DNA of 64,000 nt from Castellaniella sp. (GTDB lineage Bacteria > Pseudomonadota > Gammaproteobacteria > Burkholderiales > Burkholderiaceae_B): positions 930,001 through 994,000 of the forward strand of contig NZ_JAUCCU010000001.1 of the NCBI RefSeq assembly GCF_034675845.1, in the 5' to 3' direction. Below, one piece after another: positions 36,138-44,810 of this stretch. The translations under genes and the position numbers were made by a program. Under the pieces are notes generated by a model, which did no database searches, was not told the origin of the DNA, and saw nothing but the letters and a program-made list of their open reading frames with translations. How positions within the stretch are numbered: the stretch's first letter is position 1; every line of letters begins with the position of its first letter.

Positions 36138-37349
36138 ATGAAATTGCGTACCCTATCAGCCGCACTCGCTGCGGTCGGCCTGGGTCTGAGCCTATCCGCC
36201 CAGGCTGCCGGGATATCCAACGATGTCATCCGCATCGGTTTCATCACCGATATGTCCGGGGTCTATGCCGACGTGGATGGCAGTGGCGGGGCCGATGCCA
36301 TCCGCATGGCCATCGCCGACATGGGTGGCGAGATCGACGGCAAGAAAATCGAATTCCTGGCCGCCGACCACCAGAACAAGCCGGATATCGCCTCGGCCCG
36401 GGCCCGCGACTGGTTCGATACCGAAAACATGGACATGCTGATAGGCGGCACCAATTCGGCCACCGCACTGGCCATGGCCGGCGTCGCCGCCGAAAAGAAA
36501 AAACCCTTTATCGCCATTGGTCCGGGGTCTTCTCTGCTGACCAACGATAAATGCACCCCCTATACCATCCACTACGCCTACAACACGACCGCTCTGGCCA
36601 ATGGCACGGGCTCGGCCGTGGTGAACGAAGGCGGCAAATCCTGGTTCTTCCTGACGGCCGACTATGCGTTTGGCCATTCGCTGGAACAAGACACCGCTAA
36701 GGTCGTCAAGGCCAACGGCGGTACGGTCGTGGGCCAGGTCCGCGCCCCCTTGTCCACCACCGATTTTTCTTCGTTCCTGCTGCAGGCTCAGTCCTCCGGC
36801 GCCCAAGTCCTGGGCCTGGCCAACGCCGGGGGGGACTTCATCAATTCGGTCAAGGCCGCCAAGGAATTCGGCATCACCGAAACCATGAAACTTGCCGGGC
36901 TGCTGGTGTTCATTAACGATATCCATGCCCTGGGGCTGGACAACACCGCCGGCCTGTACCTGACCACGCCCTGGTACTGGGATCAGTCCGATGCTTCCCG
37001 CACCTGGGCCAAGCGTTTCTTCGACAAGCTGGACCGCGCCCCGTCATTCGTCCAGGCCGCCGATTACTCCGCCGCGCTGAACTACCTGAAAGCCGTCAAA
37101 GCCACCGGATCGGATGATGGCGACACCATCATGAAATACCTGAAATCGAACAAAATCAACGATATGTTCGTCAAGGACGGCTATGTCCGCAAAGACGGCC
37201 TGTTCATGCACGATATGTACCTGGCTCAAGTCAAACGCCCAGATCAATCCAAAGCACCCTGGGACTACTACAACATCGTGCGCGATCTGCCTGCAGAAGC
37301 CGTCTACGGGGCAGAATCCACCTCTACCTGCCCCTTGCTCAAGGGCTGA
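36138..37349 (+). CDS. ABC transporter substrate-binding protein 1 (Leu/Ile/Val family)
   Basis: A periplasmic binding protein, 403 residues, with a cleavable signal peptide (about 1-23, SAQA-AGIS). The mature part is a peripla_BP_6 fold: IRIGFITDMSGVYADVDGSG, ADHQNKPDIA, then a C-terminal DYYNIVRDLPAEA ... STCPLLKG segment. AGGAGA lies 6 bases before the ATG. It is closely related to binding protein 2 (39417-40622) throughout its length. This long form with a Cys near the C-terminus is a separate branch from E. coli LivJ/LivK, so the ligand may be something other than leucine. A hairpin follows it and could raise its yield over the permease. Confidence 0.9.
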   Translation: MKLRTLSAALAAVGLGLSLSAQAAGISNDVIRIGFITDMSGVYADVDGSGGADAIRMAIADMGGEIDGKKIEFLAADHQNKPDIASARARDWFDTENMDMLIGGTNSATALAMAGVAAEKKKPFIAIGPGSSLLTNDKCTPYTIHYAYNTTALANGTGSAVVNEGGKSWFFLTADYAFGHSLEQDTAKVVKANGGTVVGQVRAPLSTTDFSSFLLQAQSSGAQVLGLANAGGDFINSVKAAKEFGITETMKLAGLLVFINDIHALGLDNTAGLYLTTPWYWDQSDASRTWAKRFFDKLDRAPSFVQAADYSAALNYLKAVKATGSDDGDTIMKYLKSNKINDMFVKDGYVRKDGLFMHDMYLAQVKRPDQSKAPWDYYNIVRDLPAEAVYGAESTSTCPLLKG

Positions 37350-37365
37350 TTGCCACACCTGAACC

Positions 37366-37396
37366 GGATGGCCCTGCACCTGCGGCAAGGCCATCC
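37366..37396 (+). promoter_or_regulatory. Intercistronic hairpin between binding protein and livH
   Basis: Arms GGATGGCC (37366-37373) and GGCCATCC (37389-37396) enclose a 15-base loop, in the 85-base gap before livH. No T run follows, so it is more likely an mRNA stabiliser or processing site than a terminator. This is inference by analogy with other binding-protein operons. Confidence 0.5.
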
Positions 37397-37434
37397 CATC
37401 GTGTACTCCGGTCACCCGCCTTTGTTGCAGCCCT

Positions 37435-38322
37435 ATGATTGAACTCTTTGGTGTACCTATCCAGGCTTTGCTGGGCCAGCTGTTGCTGGGCTTGGTCAAT
37501 GGCTCGTTTTATGCCGTGCTGTCCCTAGGGCTGGCCATTATCTTTGGCCTGCTCAACATCATCAACTTCACCCACGGCGCCCTATACATGCTGGGTGCTT
37601 TTGTGGCCTGGCTGGGGCTGCAATACCTGGGTCTCAATTACTGGGTGATGCTGGTGCTCTCGCCCATCGTGGTGGGGCTGTTCGGCATCATCCTGGAGCG
37701 CCTGCTGCTGCGCCACTTGTACAAACTCGATCCACTCTATGGCCTGCTGCTCACCTTTGGTCTGGCCCTGATCATCGAAGGCCTGTTTCGCAGCATCTAC
37801 GGCGTATCCGGCCAGCCCTACTCCACGCCTGCCTTGTTGCAGGGCGGGGTAAATCTGGGCTTTATGTACCTGCCCATCTATCGCGGCTGGGTCGTGATTG
37901 CCTCCATTCTGGCCTGCCTGTCCACTTGGTTCCTGATTGAAAAAACCCACTTGGGGGCCTTGCTGCGGGCCGGCACTGAAAACGCAAAACTCGTCGAGGC
38001 TTTCGGCGTCAATGTTCCCTTGATGATCTCGCTCACCTTTGGCTTGGGCGTGGGCCTGGCCGCCTTTGCCGGCGTGCTGGCCGCCCCCATTCTGCAAGTC
38101 TCGCCGCTCATGGGCTCCAACCTCATCATCGTCGTGTTCGCCGTGGTCGTCATCGGCGGCATGGGCTCCATCCTGGGGTCTATCGTCACCGGCCTTGGAT
38201 TGGGCATCATCGAGGGCTTCACCAAGGTCTTCTGGCCTGAGGCCTCCAGCACCGTGGTCTTCATCATCATGGTGATTGTCTTGCTGCTGCGCCCGGCAGG
38301 GCTGTTCGGGAAAGAATCATGA
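37435..38322 (+). CDS. livH: Branched-chain amino acid type ABC permease (LivH-like)
   Basis: An inner-membrane permease of the LivH group, 295 residues with about eight hydrophobic segments. Typical blocks are GLVNGSFYAVLSLGLAIIFG, LLNIINFTHGALYMLGAF and GGMGSILGSIVTGLGLGIIEG. It pairs with the LivM-like protein encoded immediately downstream, overlapping by ATGA. It follows the binding-protein gene after an 85-base gap holding a hairpin. No clear ribosome site is seen before the ATG. Confidence 0.93.
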   Translation: MIELFGVPIQALLGQLLLGLVNGSFYAVLSLGLAIIFGLLNIINFTHGALYMLGAFVAWLGLQYLGLNYWVMLVLSPIVVGLFGIILERLLLRHLYKLDPLYGLLLTFGLALIIEGLFRSIYGVSGQPYSTPALLQGGVNLGFMYLPIYRGWVVIASILACLSTWFLIEKTHLGALLRAGTENAKLVEAFGVNVPLMISLTFGLGVGLAAFAGVLAAPILQVSPLMGSNLIIVVFAVVVIGGMGSILGSIVTGLGLGIIEGFTKVFWPEASSTVVFIIMVIVLLLRPAGLFGKES

Positions 38323-39296
38323 ATCGTCAACTTATCGGCTACCTGATCGCCATTCTCGTCATTGCGGCGCTGCCTGCCATCGGAGCCTATCCGATCTTCA
38401 TCATGAAGGTCATGTGCTATGCCCTGTTTGCCTGTGCCTTCAATCTGCTGCTGGGCTACACCGGGCTGCTGTCCTTTGGTCATGCGGCGTTTCTGGGGCT
38501 GGCAGGCTATGCCTGCGGCCAGGCCCTGAGCATCTGGGGCTGGCCCACGGCCAGCGGTCTGTTATTCGGCACGTTCAGCGCCGCCTTGCTGGGGCTGGTG
38601 TTCGGCCTGCTGTCCATCCGGCGCAGCGGCATTTATTTCGCCATGATCACGCTGGCGCTGGCGCAAATGCTGTTCTTCTACTTTCTGCAGGCGCCCTTCA
38701 CGGGCGGCGAAGACGGCCTGCAAGGCATTCCACGTGGCAGCATCCTGGGCCTGGATCTCAGTCAGGACATCAATCTGTATTATGTGGTGATGGCGATTTT
38801 CGTCCTGGGCTATGCCCTGATCTGGCGCACAGTGCATTCACCCTTTGGTCAGGCCCTGAAGGCCATCCGCGAAAACGAGGCCCGCATGGTCTCCCTGGGC
38901 TACCACGTCGATCGCTTCAAACTCCTGGCCTTTGTGCTGTCGGCCGCTTTATCCGGCCTGGCGGGTGCCACAAAATCCGTGGTCTTCGTCTCGGCCACGC
39001 TGTCTGACGCCACCTGGCAGATGTCCGGCATGGTCATCCTGATGACCCTGATCGGCGGCATGGGCACCCTGACCGGGCCGGTACTGGGGGCCATTATCGT
39101 GGTGGCACTGGAAAACAAGGTCGGTGACATCGGTCGATTTCTGATGCAGGAAACCGGGATCGTCTGGTTCCGGGTGCTGGGCGAATCCGTGACCATCGTC
39201 ATCGGCCTGATCTTTGTCATCTGCGTACTGACCTTCCGCCGAGGCATCATCGGCGAATGGCTGCATCGTCACCAACTGCGCAAGGCAAAAACCTGA
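38319..39296 (+). CDS. livM: Branched-chain amino acid type ABC permease (LivM-like)
   Basis: The second permease of the first importer, 325 residues with about eight to ten membrane segments. Typical LivM blocks: NLLLGYTGLLSFGHAAFLGL, the RRSGIYFAMITLALAQM loop, QALKAIRENEARMVSLGYHV and GGMGTLTGPVLGAIIVVALE. Last gene of the rightward cluster, followed by a strong terminator that also faces the convergent binding protein 2 gene. Confidence 0.93.
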   Translation: MNRQLIGYLIAILVIAALPAIGAYPIFIMKVMCYALFACAFNLLLGYTGLLSFGHAAFLGLAGYACGQALSIWGWPTASGLLFGTFSAALLGLVFGLLSIRRSGIYFAMITLALAQMLFFYFLQAPFTGGEDGLQGIPRGSILGLDLSQDINLYYVVMAIFVLGYALIWRTVHSPFGQALKAIRENEARMVSLGYHVDRFKLLAFVLSAALSGLAGATKSVVFVSATLSDATWQMSGMVILMTLIGGMGTLTGPVLGAIIVVALENKVGDIGRFLMQETGIVWFRVLGESVTIVIGLIFVICVLTFRRGIIGEWLHRHQLRKAKT

Positions 39297-39318
39297 TAAT
39301 TGGCAGCTATTGCATTGA

Positions 39319-39366
39319 TTCGGCCTTGGCTGCCCTGGTTTCCCAGGGTGCCAAGGCCGAACTTTT
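39319..39366. terminator. Strong terminator between convergent livM and binding protein 2
   Basis: A 12-bp outer stem (TTCGGCCTTGGC with GCCAAGGCCGAA, 39319-39330 and 39350-39361), capped by an inner CCCTGG/CCAGGG stem, is followed by CTTTT. It sits in the middle of the 120-base convergent gap and may serve livM and, less clearly, the opposite gene. Confidence 0.85.
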
Positions 39367-39416
39367 AGCCTGAAACGCATGCTTCGCTAGTCAGGCAAGT
39401 TGAAAAACAGCCGTGA

Positions 39417-40622
39417 TCAGCCTTTGACCAGCGGACAAGTGCTGTCGGCCAAAGGGATAGACACGAGATCAGCCGGCAAGGTGCGCAGGATATTGTAGTA
39501 ATCCCAAGGGCCCTTGGATTCGGCAGGGGTCTTGACCTGCACCAGATACATATCGTGCGCCATCCAACCGTCCTTACGTACCACCCCGTTTTCAGCAAAG
39601 AAATCATGCACGGGAAGTTCGCGCATTTTTTCGGCCACGACCTTGCCATCCGTACTGCCCGCCGCCTTCACAGCCTTCAGGTAGTGCAAGGTCGATGAAT
39701 ACACACTGGCCTGCACCATACCGGGCTGGCGGCCGGTTTGCTCCATGAAGCGAGCAGAGAATTTCCGGCTGGCATCATCGCGGTTCCAGTAAAACGGCGT
39801 GGTCGCCACCAGCCCCTGGGCCTTTTCCAGCCCCAGCGCATGCACATCGCTGATGACGATGCCCAGAGCGACCAGCTTCTGGCCTCCTTGGGTCAGGCCG
39901 AACTCAGCCGCTTGCTTGATGCTGTTGCTGGTATCGGCCCCGGCATTGGCCAAAGCCACTGCCTGCGCCTTGGAGGACTGAGCCTGCAGCAGGAAGGACG
40001 CAAAATCCGACGTCCCCACCGGATGGAAGACCTCGCCCACGATCTGGCCGCCGTTTTTCTCCACGACCTTGGTCAGGTCAGCTGCCAATTGCTTGCCATA
40101 GGCATAATCCGCCCCCAGAATAAACCAGCTCTTGGCACCTTCCTGGACCAAGCCAGTTGCGGTACCGACCGACGAGGCATAAGTGTCGAACGCCCAATGA
40201 AAACCCGTCGGCGAGCAGGCCTTGCCGGTCAAAGCGGCAGAAAACGGCCCGGAAGCAATCGTGATCTTGCCTTTTTCCTGGGCCAGGCCCTGCACGGCCA
40301 GCGCCACGGCGGAATTGGTCAAATCCCCAATCATCTCGACATGATCGACATCGAACCACTTACGCGCGACCGACGTCGCAATATCGGTCTTGTTCTGGTG
40401 ATCAGCGGAGACAACCTCGATTTTGCGCCCCAGGACCTCGCCGCCAAAATCCTTGACCGCCATCTGCGCCGCTGTGACGGACGTTGCGCCGCCAAAATCA
40501 GAATACAGACCGGATTGGTCATTCAAGATCCCAATACGCAGTGGCTCGGTGCCCGCAGCACCAGCCCACGATGGAATCGCCGCCGCCAGCGCCATCCACA
40601 GCAATAGCTTCTTCGTCTTCAT
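39417..40622 (-). CDS. ABC transporter substrate-binding protein 2 (orphan, Leu/Ile/Val family)
   Basis: A periplasmic binding protein of 401 residues with a signal peptide (about 1-22, ending WAGA-AGTE). It has the same architecture as binding protein 1: RIGILNDQSGLYSDFGG, SADHQNKTDIA, DASRKFSARFMEQTGRQPGMVQA, and an end STCPLVKG. GGAG stands 8 bases before the ATG. It has no permease of its own next to it: the leftward livHMF genes upstream are separated from it by a 477-base repeat region, and the other cluster faces it. The paralogy suggests that it feeds the first (livGF-livHM) importer with a second ligand; this is inference. Confidence 0.9.
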   Translation of the reverse strand: MKTKKLLLWMALAAAIPSWAGAAGTEPLRIGILNDQSGLYSDFGGATSVTAAQMAVKDFGGEVLGRKIEVVSADHQNKTDIATSVARKWFDVDHVEMIGDLTNSAVALAVQGLAQEKGKITIASGPFSAALTGKACSPTGFHWAFDTYASSVGTATGLVQEGAKSWFILGADYAYGKQLAADLTKVVEKNGGQIVGEVFHPVGTSDFASFLLQAQSSKAQAVALANAGADTSNSIKQAAEFGLTQGGQKLVALGIVISDVHALGLEKAQGLVATTPFYWNRDDASRKFSARFMEQTGRQPGMVQASVYSSTLHYLKAVKAAGSTDGKVVAEKMRELPVHDFFAENGVVRKDGWMAHDMYLVQVKTPAESKGPWDYYNILRTLPADLVSIPLADSTCPLVKG

Positions 40623-41099
40623 GGGTGTTGTCTCCGATGTCGTTATATGGTGGACCTCGGACCCCATCCAAGTTGGCACTGCCTCATGAACCACAGGGGC
40701 GCGATGTCCTCAGACAACCATCCGAAGCTTCCCTGTCGAGGTTATCGCCATGCAGACAGACATGTCAATGTGACGTAAGGTGAGTCGGCAGTGCGAGGCT
40801 CACACCATCGATAATCGTGTCGCTCTTTTGGCCGCCGATCCAGCCCTTGAGTTCGAGCAAACCTCCGGGCCGACCATATCGCCCCTTCGGCAATCAGGGT
40901 GGCCAGGCGCCTATCTTTGCGGCAATCGGGGTGGCCAGGCACCTGGCCACCCCGATGAGGTCTCGAACGAAGGCAGAGCTGGCCTGCAGGGCGCTCCGAC
41001 TCGCCTGGCGCAAAACAGTCCTCAAGGACTGTTTTGTGTCCCGGTCTCCCCACCTCGCGCCTTGCAGGGCGCTCCGACTCGCCTGGCGCAAAACAGTCC
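40623..41099. other. Repeat-rich intergenic region
   Basis: This 477-base stretch between livF2 and binding protein 2 has no gene I can support. From left to right it holds the binding protein 2 upstream region, a degenerate direct repeat at about 40888-40914 and 40920-40946, a perfect 13-bp palindrome at 40927-40954 and two tandem copies of a 60-base unit, the second overlapping the end of livF2. Open frames here encode repeated peptides that only reflect the repeats. Confidence 0.7.
40927..40954. repeat. Perfect 13-bp palindrome
   Basis: CGGGGTGGCCAGG (40927-40939) and its exact reverse complement (40942-40954) are separated by two bases. The left arm is also part of an imperfect direct repeat 32 bases upstream. 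REP-like in appearance; no T run, so a terminator is unlikely. Confidence 0.8.
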
Positions 41100-41122
41100 T
41101 CAAGGACTGTTTTGTGTCCCGG
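40985..41122. repeat. Two tandem copies of a 60-bp unit, one overlapping the livF2 stop
   Basis: Identical 60-base units occupy 40985-41044 and 41063-41122, with 18 bases between. Each begins TGCAGGGCGCTCCGACTC and ends GTGTCCCGG, and contains the hairpin AAAACAGTCC-TCAA-GGACTGTTTT (41012-41035 and 41090-41113). The right copy encodes the last six residues and stop codon of livF2, so the left one looks like a duplication of that gene's 3' end, or both are copies of a dispersed element that replaced the original end. Confidence 0.9.
41090..41113 (-). terminator. Terminator hairpin spanning the livF2 stop codon
   Basis: Read leftward, a 10-bp stem with a TTGA loop ends in TTTT. The stop TGA lies in the loop (41100-41102). 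The identical hairpin at 41012-41035 gives a second chance to terminate. Because each stem starts with AAAA, it could work in both directions. Confidence 0.65.
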
Positions 41123-41861
41123 CGAGTCCCAGATAACTTTCGATGATTCGGGGATGACCAGACAGCGAGGCAGCATCGCCCTGCAGCACCAAAGAGCCAG
41201 TTTCCAGAACATAACCAGCATCCGCAACGTGCAAAGCGGCGCGGGCATTTTGCTCGACCAGCAGAATCGACACCCCGGTACTGCGCAAGTGGGAAATCGT
41301 CTGGAATATTTCGCGCACCACCCGGGGCGCCAGGCCCAGGCTGGGTTCATCCAGCATCAACAAAGAGGGCCGCGCCATCAAGGCCCGTCCCACAGCCAGC
41401 ATCTGACGTTCGCCGCCGGACAAAGTCCCCGCCGCTTGCTGGGCGCGTTCTTGAAGCCGGGGAAACAGATCAAATACCTGATCCAGCGTGTCCTGCCAGC
41501 CATGCTCGCCGGCGCGGTACAACCGGAAGCCCCCCAGCAATAAATTATCGTGCACCGACATGCTGGCAAAGAGTTCGCGCTTTTCTGGCACCAGGCTGAG
41601 TCCCAGGCCCACCCGGCGCTCGATATCCCAATCCTGGATCGCCTGCCCCTGGAACAACACCTGCCCCTGACTATGGCCGCGCTGCGGCAAAGCCCCCATC
41701 AAGGCATTGAGCAAAGTCGATTTTCCGGCCCCATTCGCGCCGATCACCGTGACAATCTGTCCGCGTCCCACCACCAGATCAATCGGATCCAGCGCGGCCA
41801 CCTTGCCGTACTGGGCCGACAGGCCCTTGACCGTCAGGACGGCATCCGTCGTGTTATTCAT
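41100..41861 (-). CDS. livF: Branched-chain amino acid type ABC ATPase 2 (LivF-like)
   Basis: The second-position ATPase of the leftward importer, 253 residues. Walker A is canonical GANGAGKS (residues 41-48), signature LSGGERQMLAVGRAL, Walker B LLMLDEP and LLVEQNA. It overlaps the LivMG fusion gene by ATGA. The final residues GTQNSP are encoded inside a tandem repeat unit, so the C-terminus may have been altered by repeat insertion; typical LivF proteins end near the ESYLG motif present just before it. Confidence 0.93.
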   Translation of the reverse strand: MNNTTDAVLTVKGLSAQYGKVAALDPIDLVVGRGQIVTVIGANGAGKSTLLNALMGALPQRGHSQGQVLFQGQAIQDWDIERRVGLGLSLVPEKRELFASMSVHDNLLLGGFRLYRAGEHGWQDTLDQVFDLFPRLQERAQQAAGTLSGGERQMLAVGRALMARPSLLMLDEPSLGLAPRVVREIFQTISHLRSTGVSILLVEQNARAALHVADAGYVLETGSLVLQGDAASLSGHPRIIESYLGLAGTQNSP

Positions 41862-43723
41862 GAATGGGCCTTTTGCTGGATCGCCGAGTCGGCAGGCGGA
41901 GGCGTCTGCGCAGCAGCCGAGACATCCCAGTCCTCGTCCACGCCGCCCAAATAGGCCTCCAGTACAGCGGGGTCATGGCGGATATCGGCCGGAATCCCCT
42001 CGGCCAGACGTGTCCCGAAGTCCATGACCAGCAAATGATCCGTGAGCTTCATCACAAAATCCATGTCGTGCTCCACCAGCAGCAGGCTCATGCCTTCTTG
42101 ACGCAGTTGATCCAGCACCGTCGCCAAGGCCTGTTTTTCCTGGAAACGCAAGCCGGCGGCGGGCTCATCCAGCAACAGCAGAATTGGATCGCCACACAAG
42201 GCCCGCGCAATCTCGACGATGCGCTGACGACCCAACGGCAGACTGCCTGCCGGCCGATCCATCACATCCCCCAGCCCGACGCGCTGCAGTTGGCGGGCGG
42301 CTTCTTGCATCAACGACGCCTCGCTGGCGCGATCCAGCCGCAAGGCCGCTGACATCACCCCGGCCTGACTGCGCAGATGCGCCCCCAGGGCCACGTTGTC
42401 CAGTACCGTCATATCGGGCAACAACTGCACGTGCTGGAAGCTGCGCACCAGGCCACGACGGGCGATCTCATGCGCCGACTGGCCATCGATGCGTTCGCCC
42501 ATGAACCGAACCTGCCCCGCGCTCAGTGCCAGCACACCGCTGATCAAATTGAAGGTCGTGCTCTTGCCGGCCCCATTGGGACCGATCAAGCCCATGATTT
42601 CACCGGCACGCAAGCTGAAGCTGATGTCGTTGACGGCCACCAGGCCGCCGAATTCTTTGCGAACCTGATCGACCTCGAGCACCAGTGAACCGGCGGCAGG
42701 CAAGGCGCGCCGGGGTAAATCGGCGGCAGGCGCTGCATTGCGCACGGCTTTTTGCGCCTGCGTGTCCGGCCCGCCCCCCAGCCAGTGACCCAGCCGCGCC
42801 AGCCACGGCCACAGGCCATCGCGAGCAAACTGCAGCACCAGGATCATCAGCACACCAAAGACCAGCAAATCGAGATTGATGCCTGTACCCACCAGCTTGG
42901 GCAAGACATTCTGCAACTGGTCCTTGACCAGCAAAATCGTGGCGGCCCCAACAACAGCCCCCCAGACGCTGCCCGCGCCGCCCACCACGGCCATGAACAG
43001 GTATTCGATACCATATCCAAGCCCAAAAGGGCTAGGACTGACGGCCCGCTGCATGTGGGCATACAACCAGCCTGATACGCTGCCCAACAGGGCAGCATAG
43101 ACAAAAATGACGACTTTATAGTGCGCCAGGTCCACCCCGAAGGATTCGGCCATGGCACCGCTGCGCAAGGCCCGGATGGCCCGCCCTGAACGGGAATCCA
43201 GCAAATTATGCGTGGCCCACAGAGCCAGCAACAAAGCCAACCAGATCAAGACATACATGGATTCGCTGGCCCCCAGCGACCAGTCGCCCAGGCTGATGGG
43301 CGGAATCCCGGCAATGCCGTCGTAGCGTCCGAGAAAATCCAGGTTGCCGTACAGGTAGTACAGCGCCAGACACCACGCCAGGGTGCATAAGGGCAGATAA
43401 TGACCTGACAAACGCAACGTGATCAGGCCCAGACCATAGGCCACCAGGCACGTCAGCAACAAACCCGCCAACAGCCCCAGCCAGGGCGAGACGCCCACCG
43501 CCGTGGTCAGCCAAGCCGTGGAGTACGCCCCCAGCCCCACAAAGGCGGACTGTCCAAACGAGGTCAGGCCCCCGACCCCTGTCAATAGCACCAGCCCCAG
43601 CACCACCAGGCTGTACAGGCCGATGTAGTTCATCTGGGTAATCCAGAAAGCCGGTATTCCGGGAATCCAAGGCAAAAAAGCCAACACCAGCAGGGCTGCG
43701 CCTGCAATCAAACGGCTGCGCAT
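41858..43723 (-). CDS. LivM permease-LivG ATPase fusion
   Basis: A 621-residue fusion of a LivM-type permease and a LivG-type ATPase. Residues 1-300 hold about eight to nine membrane segments (GLTSFGQSAFVGLGAYSTAW, RLSGHYLPLCTLAWCLALYY, GGAGSVWGAVVGAATILLV). A linker at about 303-345 leads to an ATPase with Walker A GPNGAGKS (381-388), signature LPLGRQRIVEIARAL, Walker B LLLLDEP and the LivG-type ending with LLVEHDMDFVM. The frame is continuous with no sign of a recent joining error. Such fusions are known in Burkholderiales HAAT systems. It lies between livH2 and livF2. Confidence 0.93.
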   Translation of the reverse strand: MRSRLIAGAALLVLAFLPWIPGIPAFWITQMNYIGLYSLVVLGLVLLTGVGGLTSFGQSAFVGLGAYSTAWLTTAVGVSPWLGLLAGLLLTCLVAYGLGLITLRLSGHYLPLCTLAWCLALYYLYGNLDFLGRYDGIAGIPPISLGDWSLGASESMYVLIWLALLLALWATHNLLDSRSGRAIRALRSGAMAESFGVDLAHYKVVIFVYAALLGSVSGWLYAHMQRAVSPSPFGLGYGIEYLFMAVVGGAGSVWGAVVGAATILLVKDQLQNVLPKLVGTGINLDLLVFGVLMILVLQFARDGLWPWLARLGHWLGGGPDTQAQKAVRNAAPAADLPRRALPAAGSLVLEVDQVRKEFGGLVAVNDISFSLRAGEIMGLIGPNGAGKSTTFNLISGVLALSAGQVRFMGERIDGQSAHEIARRGLVRSFQHVQLLPDMTVLDNVALGAHLRSQAGVMSAALRLDRASEASLMQEAARQLQRVGLGDVMDRPAGSLPLGRQRIVEIARALCGDPILLLLDEPAAGLRFQEKQALATVLDQLRQEGMSLLLVEHDMDFVMKLTDHLLVMDFGTRLAEGIPADIRHDPAVLEAYLGGVDEDWDVSAAAQTPPPADSAIQQKAHS

Positions 43724-43726
43724 CGG

Positions 43727-44764
43727 CTAGTCCTCCTCGTCGAGATGCACACTGCCGAAGGAACGCCACAGCAGGACAGGAATGATCAGGGTAAAGACAA
43801 TGGCTTCCTTGAATGGGCTGGCCCAGAACGACGAAAAGGCCTCAAGGATACCCACGAACAAGGCACCGATGGCGGTGACGGGATAACTGACCAAGCCACC
43901 AAAAATCGCAGCTACAAAGCCTTTTAGCCCGATCAGGAATCCGGTGTCGTAGTAAATCGTGGTAATGGCGGCAATCAGCATGCCCGACAGGGCCCCGATG
44001 GCGGCCGCCAGCGTGAAAGTCAGGCTGCCCGCCACGCGGGTGCTGATGCCCACCAGCCTGGCCCCTCGACGGTTGACGGCGGTGGCCCGCAAGGCCCGAC
44101 CATACAAGGTACGGCCAAAAAACAGCCACAGACCGACGATCAATACCGCATACAGGCCCAGCACCGCGAAAGTCTGTGCCGTCCAGGTGACTGGCCCCAA
44201 CTGGACGCTGCCCTCGACCAGGGCAGGCGTGCGCCAGCCTTCGGCCCCGAAAAACAGCAAGCCCAGGCCGGTCAGGGCAAAATGCACCGCCACGGAAATA
44301 ATCAGCAATACCAGCACACTGGCCTGCTCGACTGGCTGATAGACCAGGCGATACACCATGGGGCCCATGGGCACCACCAAAGCCAGGGAGAACAGCACCT
44401 GCAGCAGCAACGAGACGTCTTTACCCGCTACCCACGGTGCCAGGGCCAGCAAACACAGCGGCAACACCAAAGCCCACAACAGCATGCGCCCATAGCCCTG
44501 CCAATGCCGGGTGCGCCAGGCCGACACGGCCTGGACCAGACAAACCAGCACACCCATGCCAACCAGCAGGTAGGCTGTCCCCGGCACCCGGCCATTGGCC
44601 AGAAAGGCCAACGTCAGGGCGCCAAAGGTGACGAACTCGCCCTGGGGGATAAAAATCACCCGGGTCACCACAAACACCAGCACCAGGGCCAGCCCCAACA
44701 GGCCATAAATGGCCCCATTCAGCAAGCCATCCTGCAGGAGGATCAGCGCAATCGTCAGATCCAC
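43727..44764 (-). CDS. livH: Branched-chain amino acid type ABC permease 2 (LivH-like)
   Basis: The LivH-type permease of the leftward importer, 345 residues, longer than the first LivH (295) through an added loop and helices around residues 70-120. It has about nine membrane segments, with GAIYGLLGLALVLVFVVTRV, FIPQGEFVTFGAL and GLKGFVAAIFGGLVSYPVTA. Three bases separate it from the LivMG fusion; the binding protein 3 gene lies 46 bases upstream. Confidence 0.92.
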   Translation of the reverse strand: MDLTIALILLQDGLLNGAIYGLLGLALVLVFVVTRVIFIPQGEFVTFGALTLAFLANGRVPGTAYLLVGMGVLVCLVQAVSAWRTRHWQGYGRMLLWALVLPLCLLALAPWVAGKDVSLLLQVLFSLALVVPMGPMVYRLVYQPVEQASVLVLLIISVAVHFALTGLGLLFFGAEGWRTPALVEGSVQLGPVTWTAQTFAVLGLYAVLIVGLWLFFGRTLYGRALRATAVNRRGARLVGISTRVAGSLTFTLAAAIGALSGMLIAAITTIYYDTGFLIGLKGFVAAIFGGLVSYPVTAIGALFVGILEAFSSFWASPFKEAIVFTLIIPVLLWRSFGSVHLDEED

Positions 44765-44810
44765 CAGCGCCTCCCGGGCTTATGCAGCAGTCGTTCAGTG
44801 TGAAACATCA

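Noticed and set aside
40888..41122. Possible CRISPR array
   Set aside because: Only two long identical units with an 18-base spacer that itself has no array context, and no cas genes; each unit contains a terminator-like hairpin.
40742..41350. Open frames encoding a repeated peptide (HKTVLEDCFAPGES) across the repeat region
   Set aside because: The peptide repetition comes only from the 60-base tandem DNA repeat; the frame also runs antisense or out of frame through livF2.
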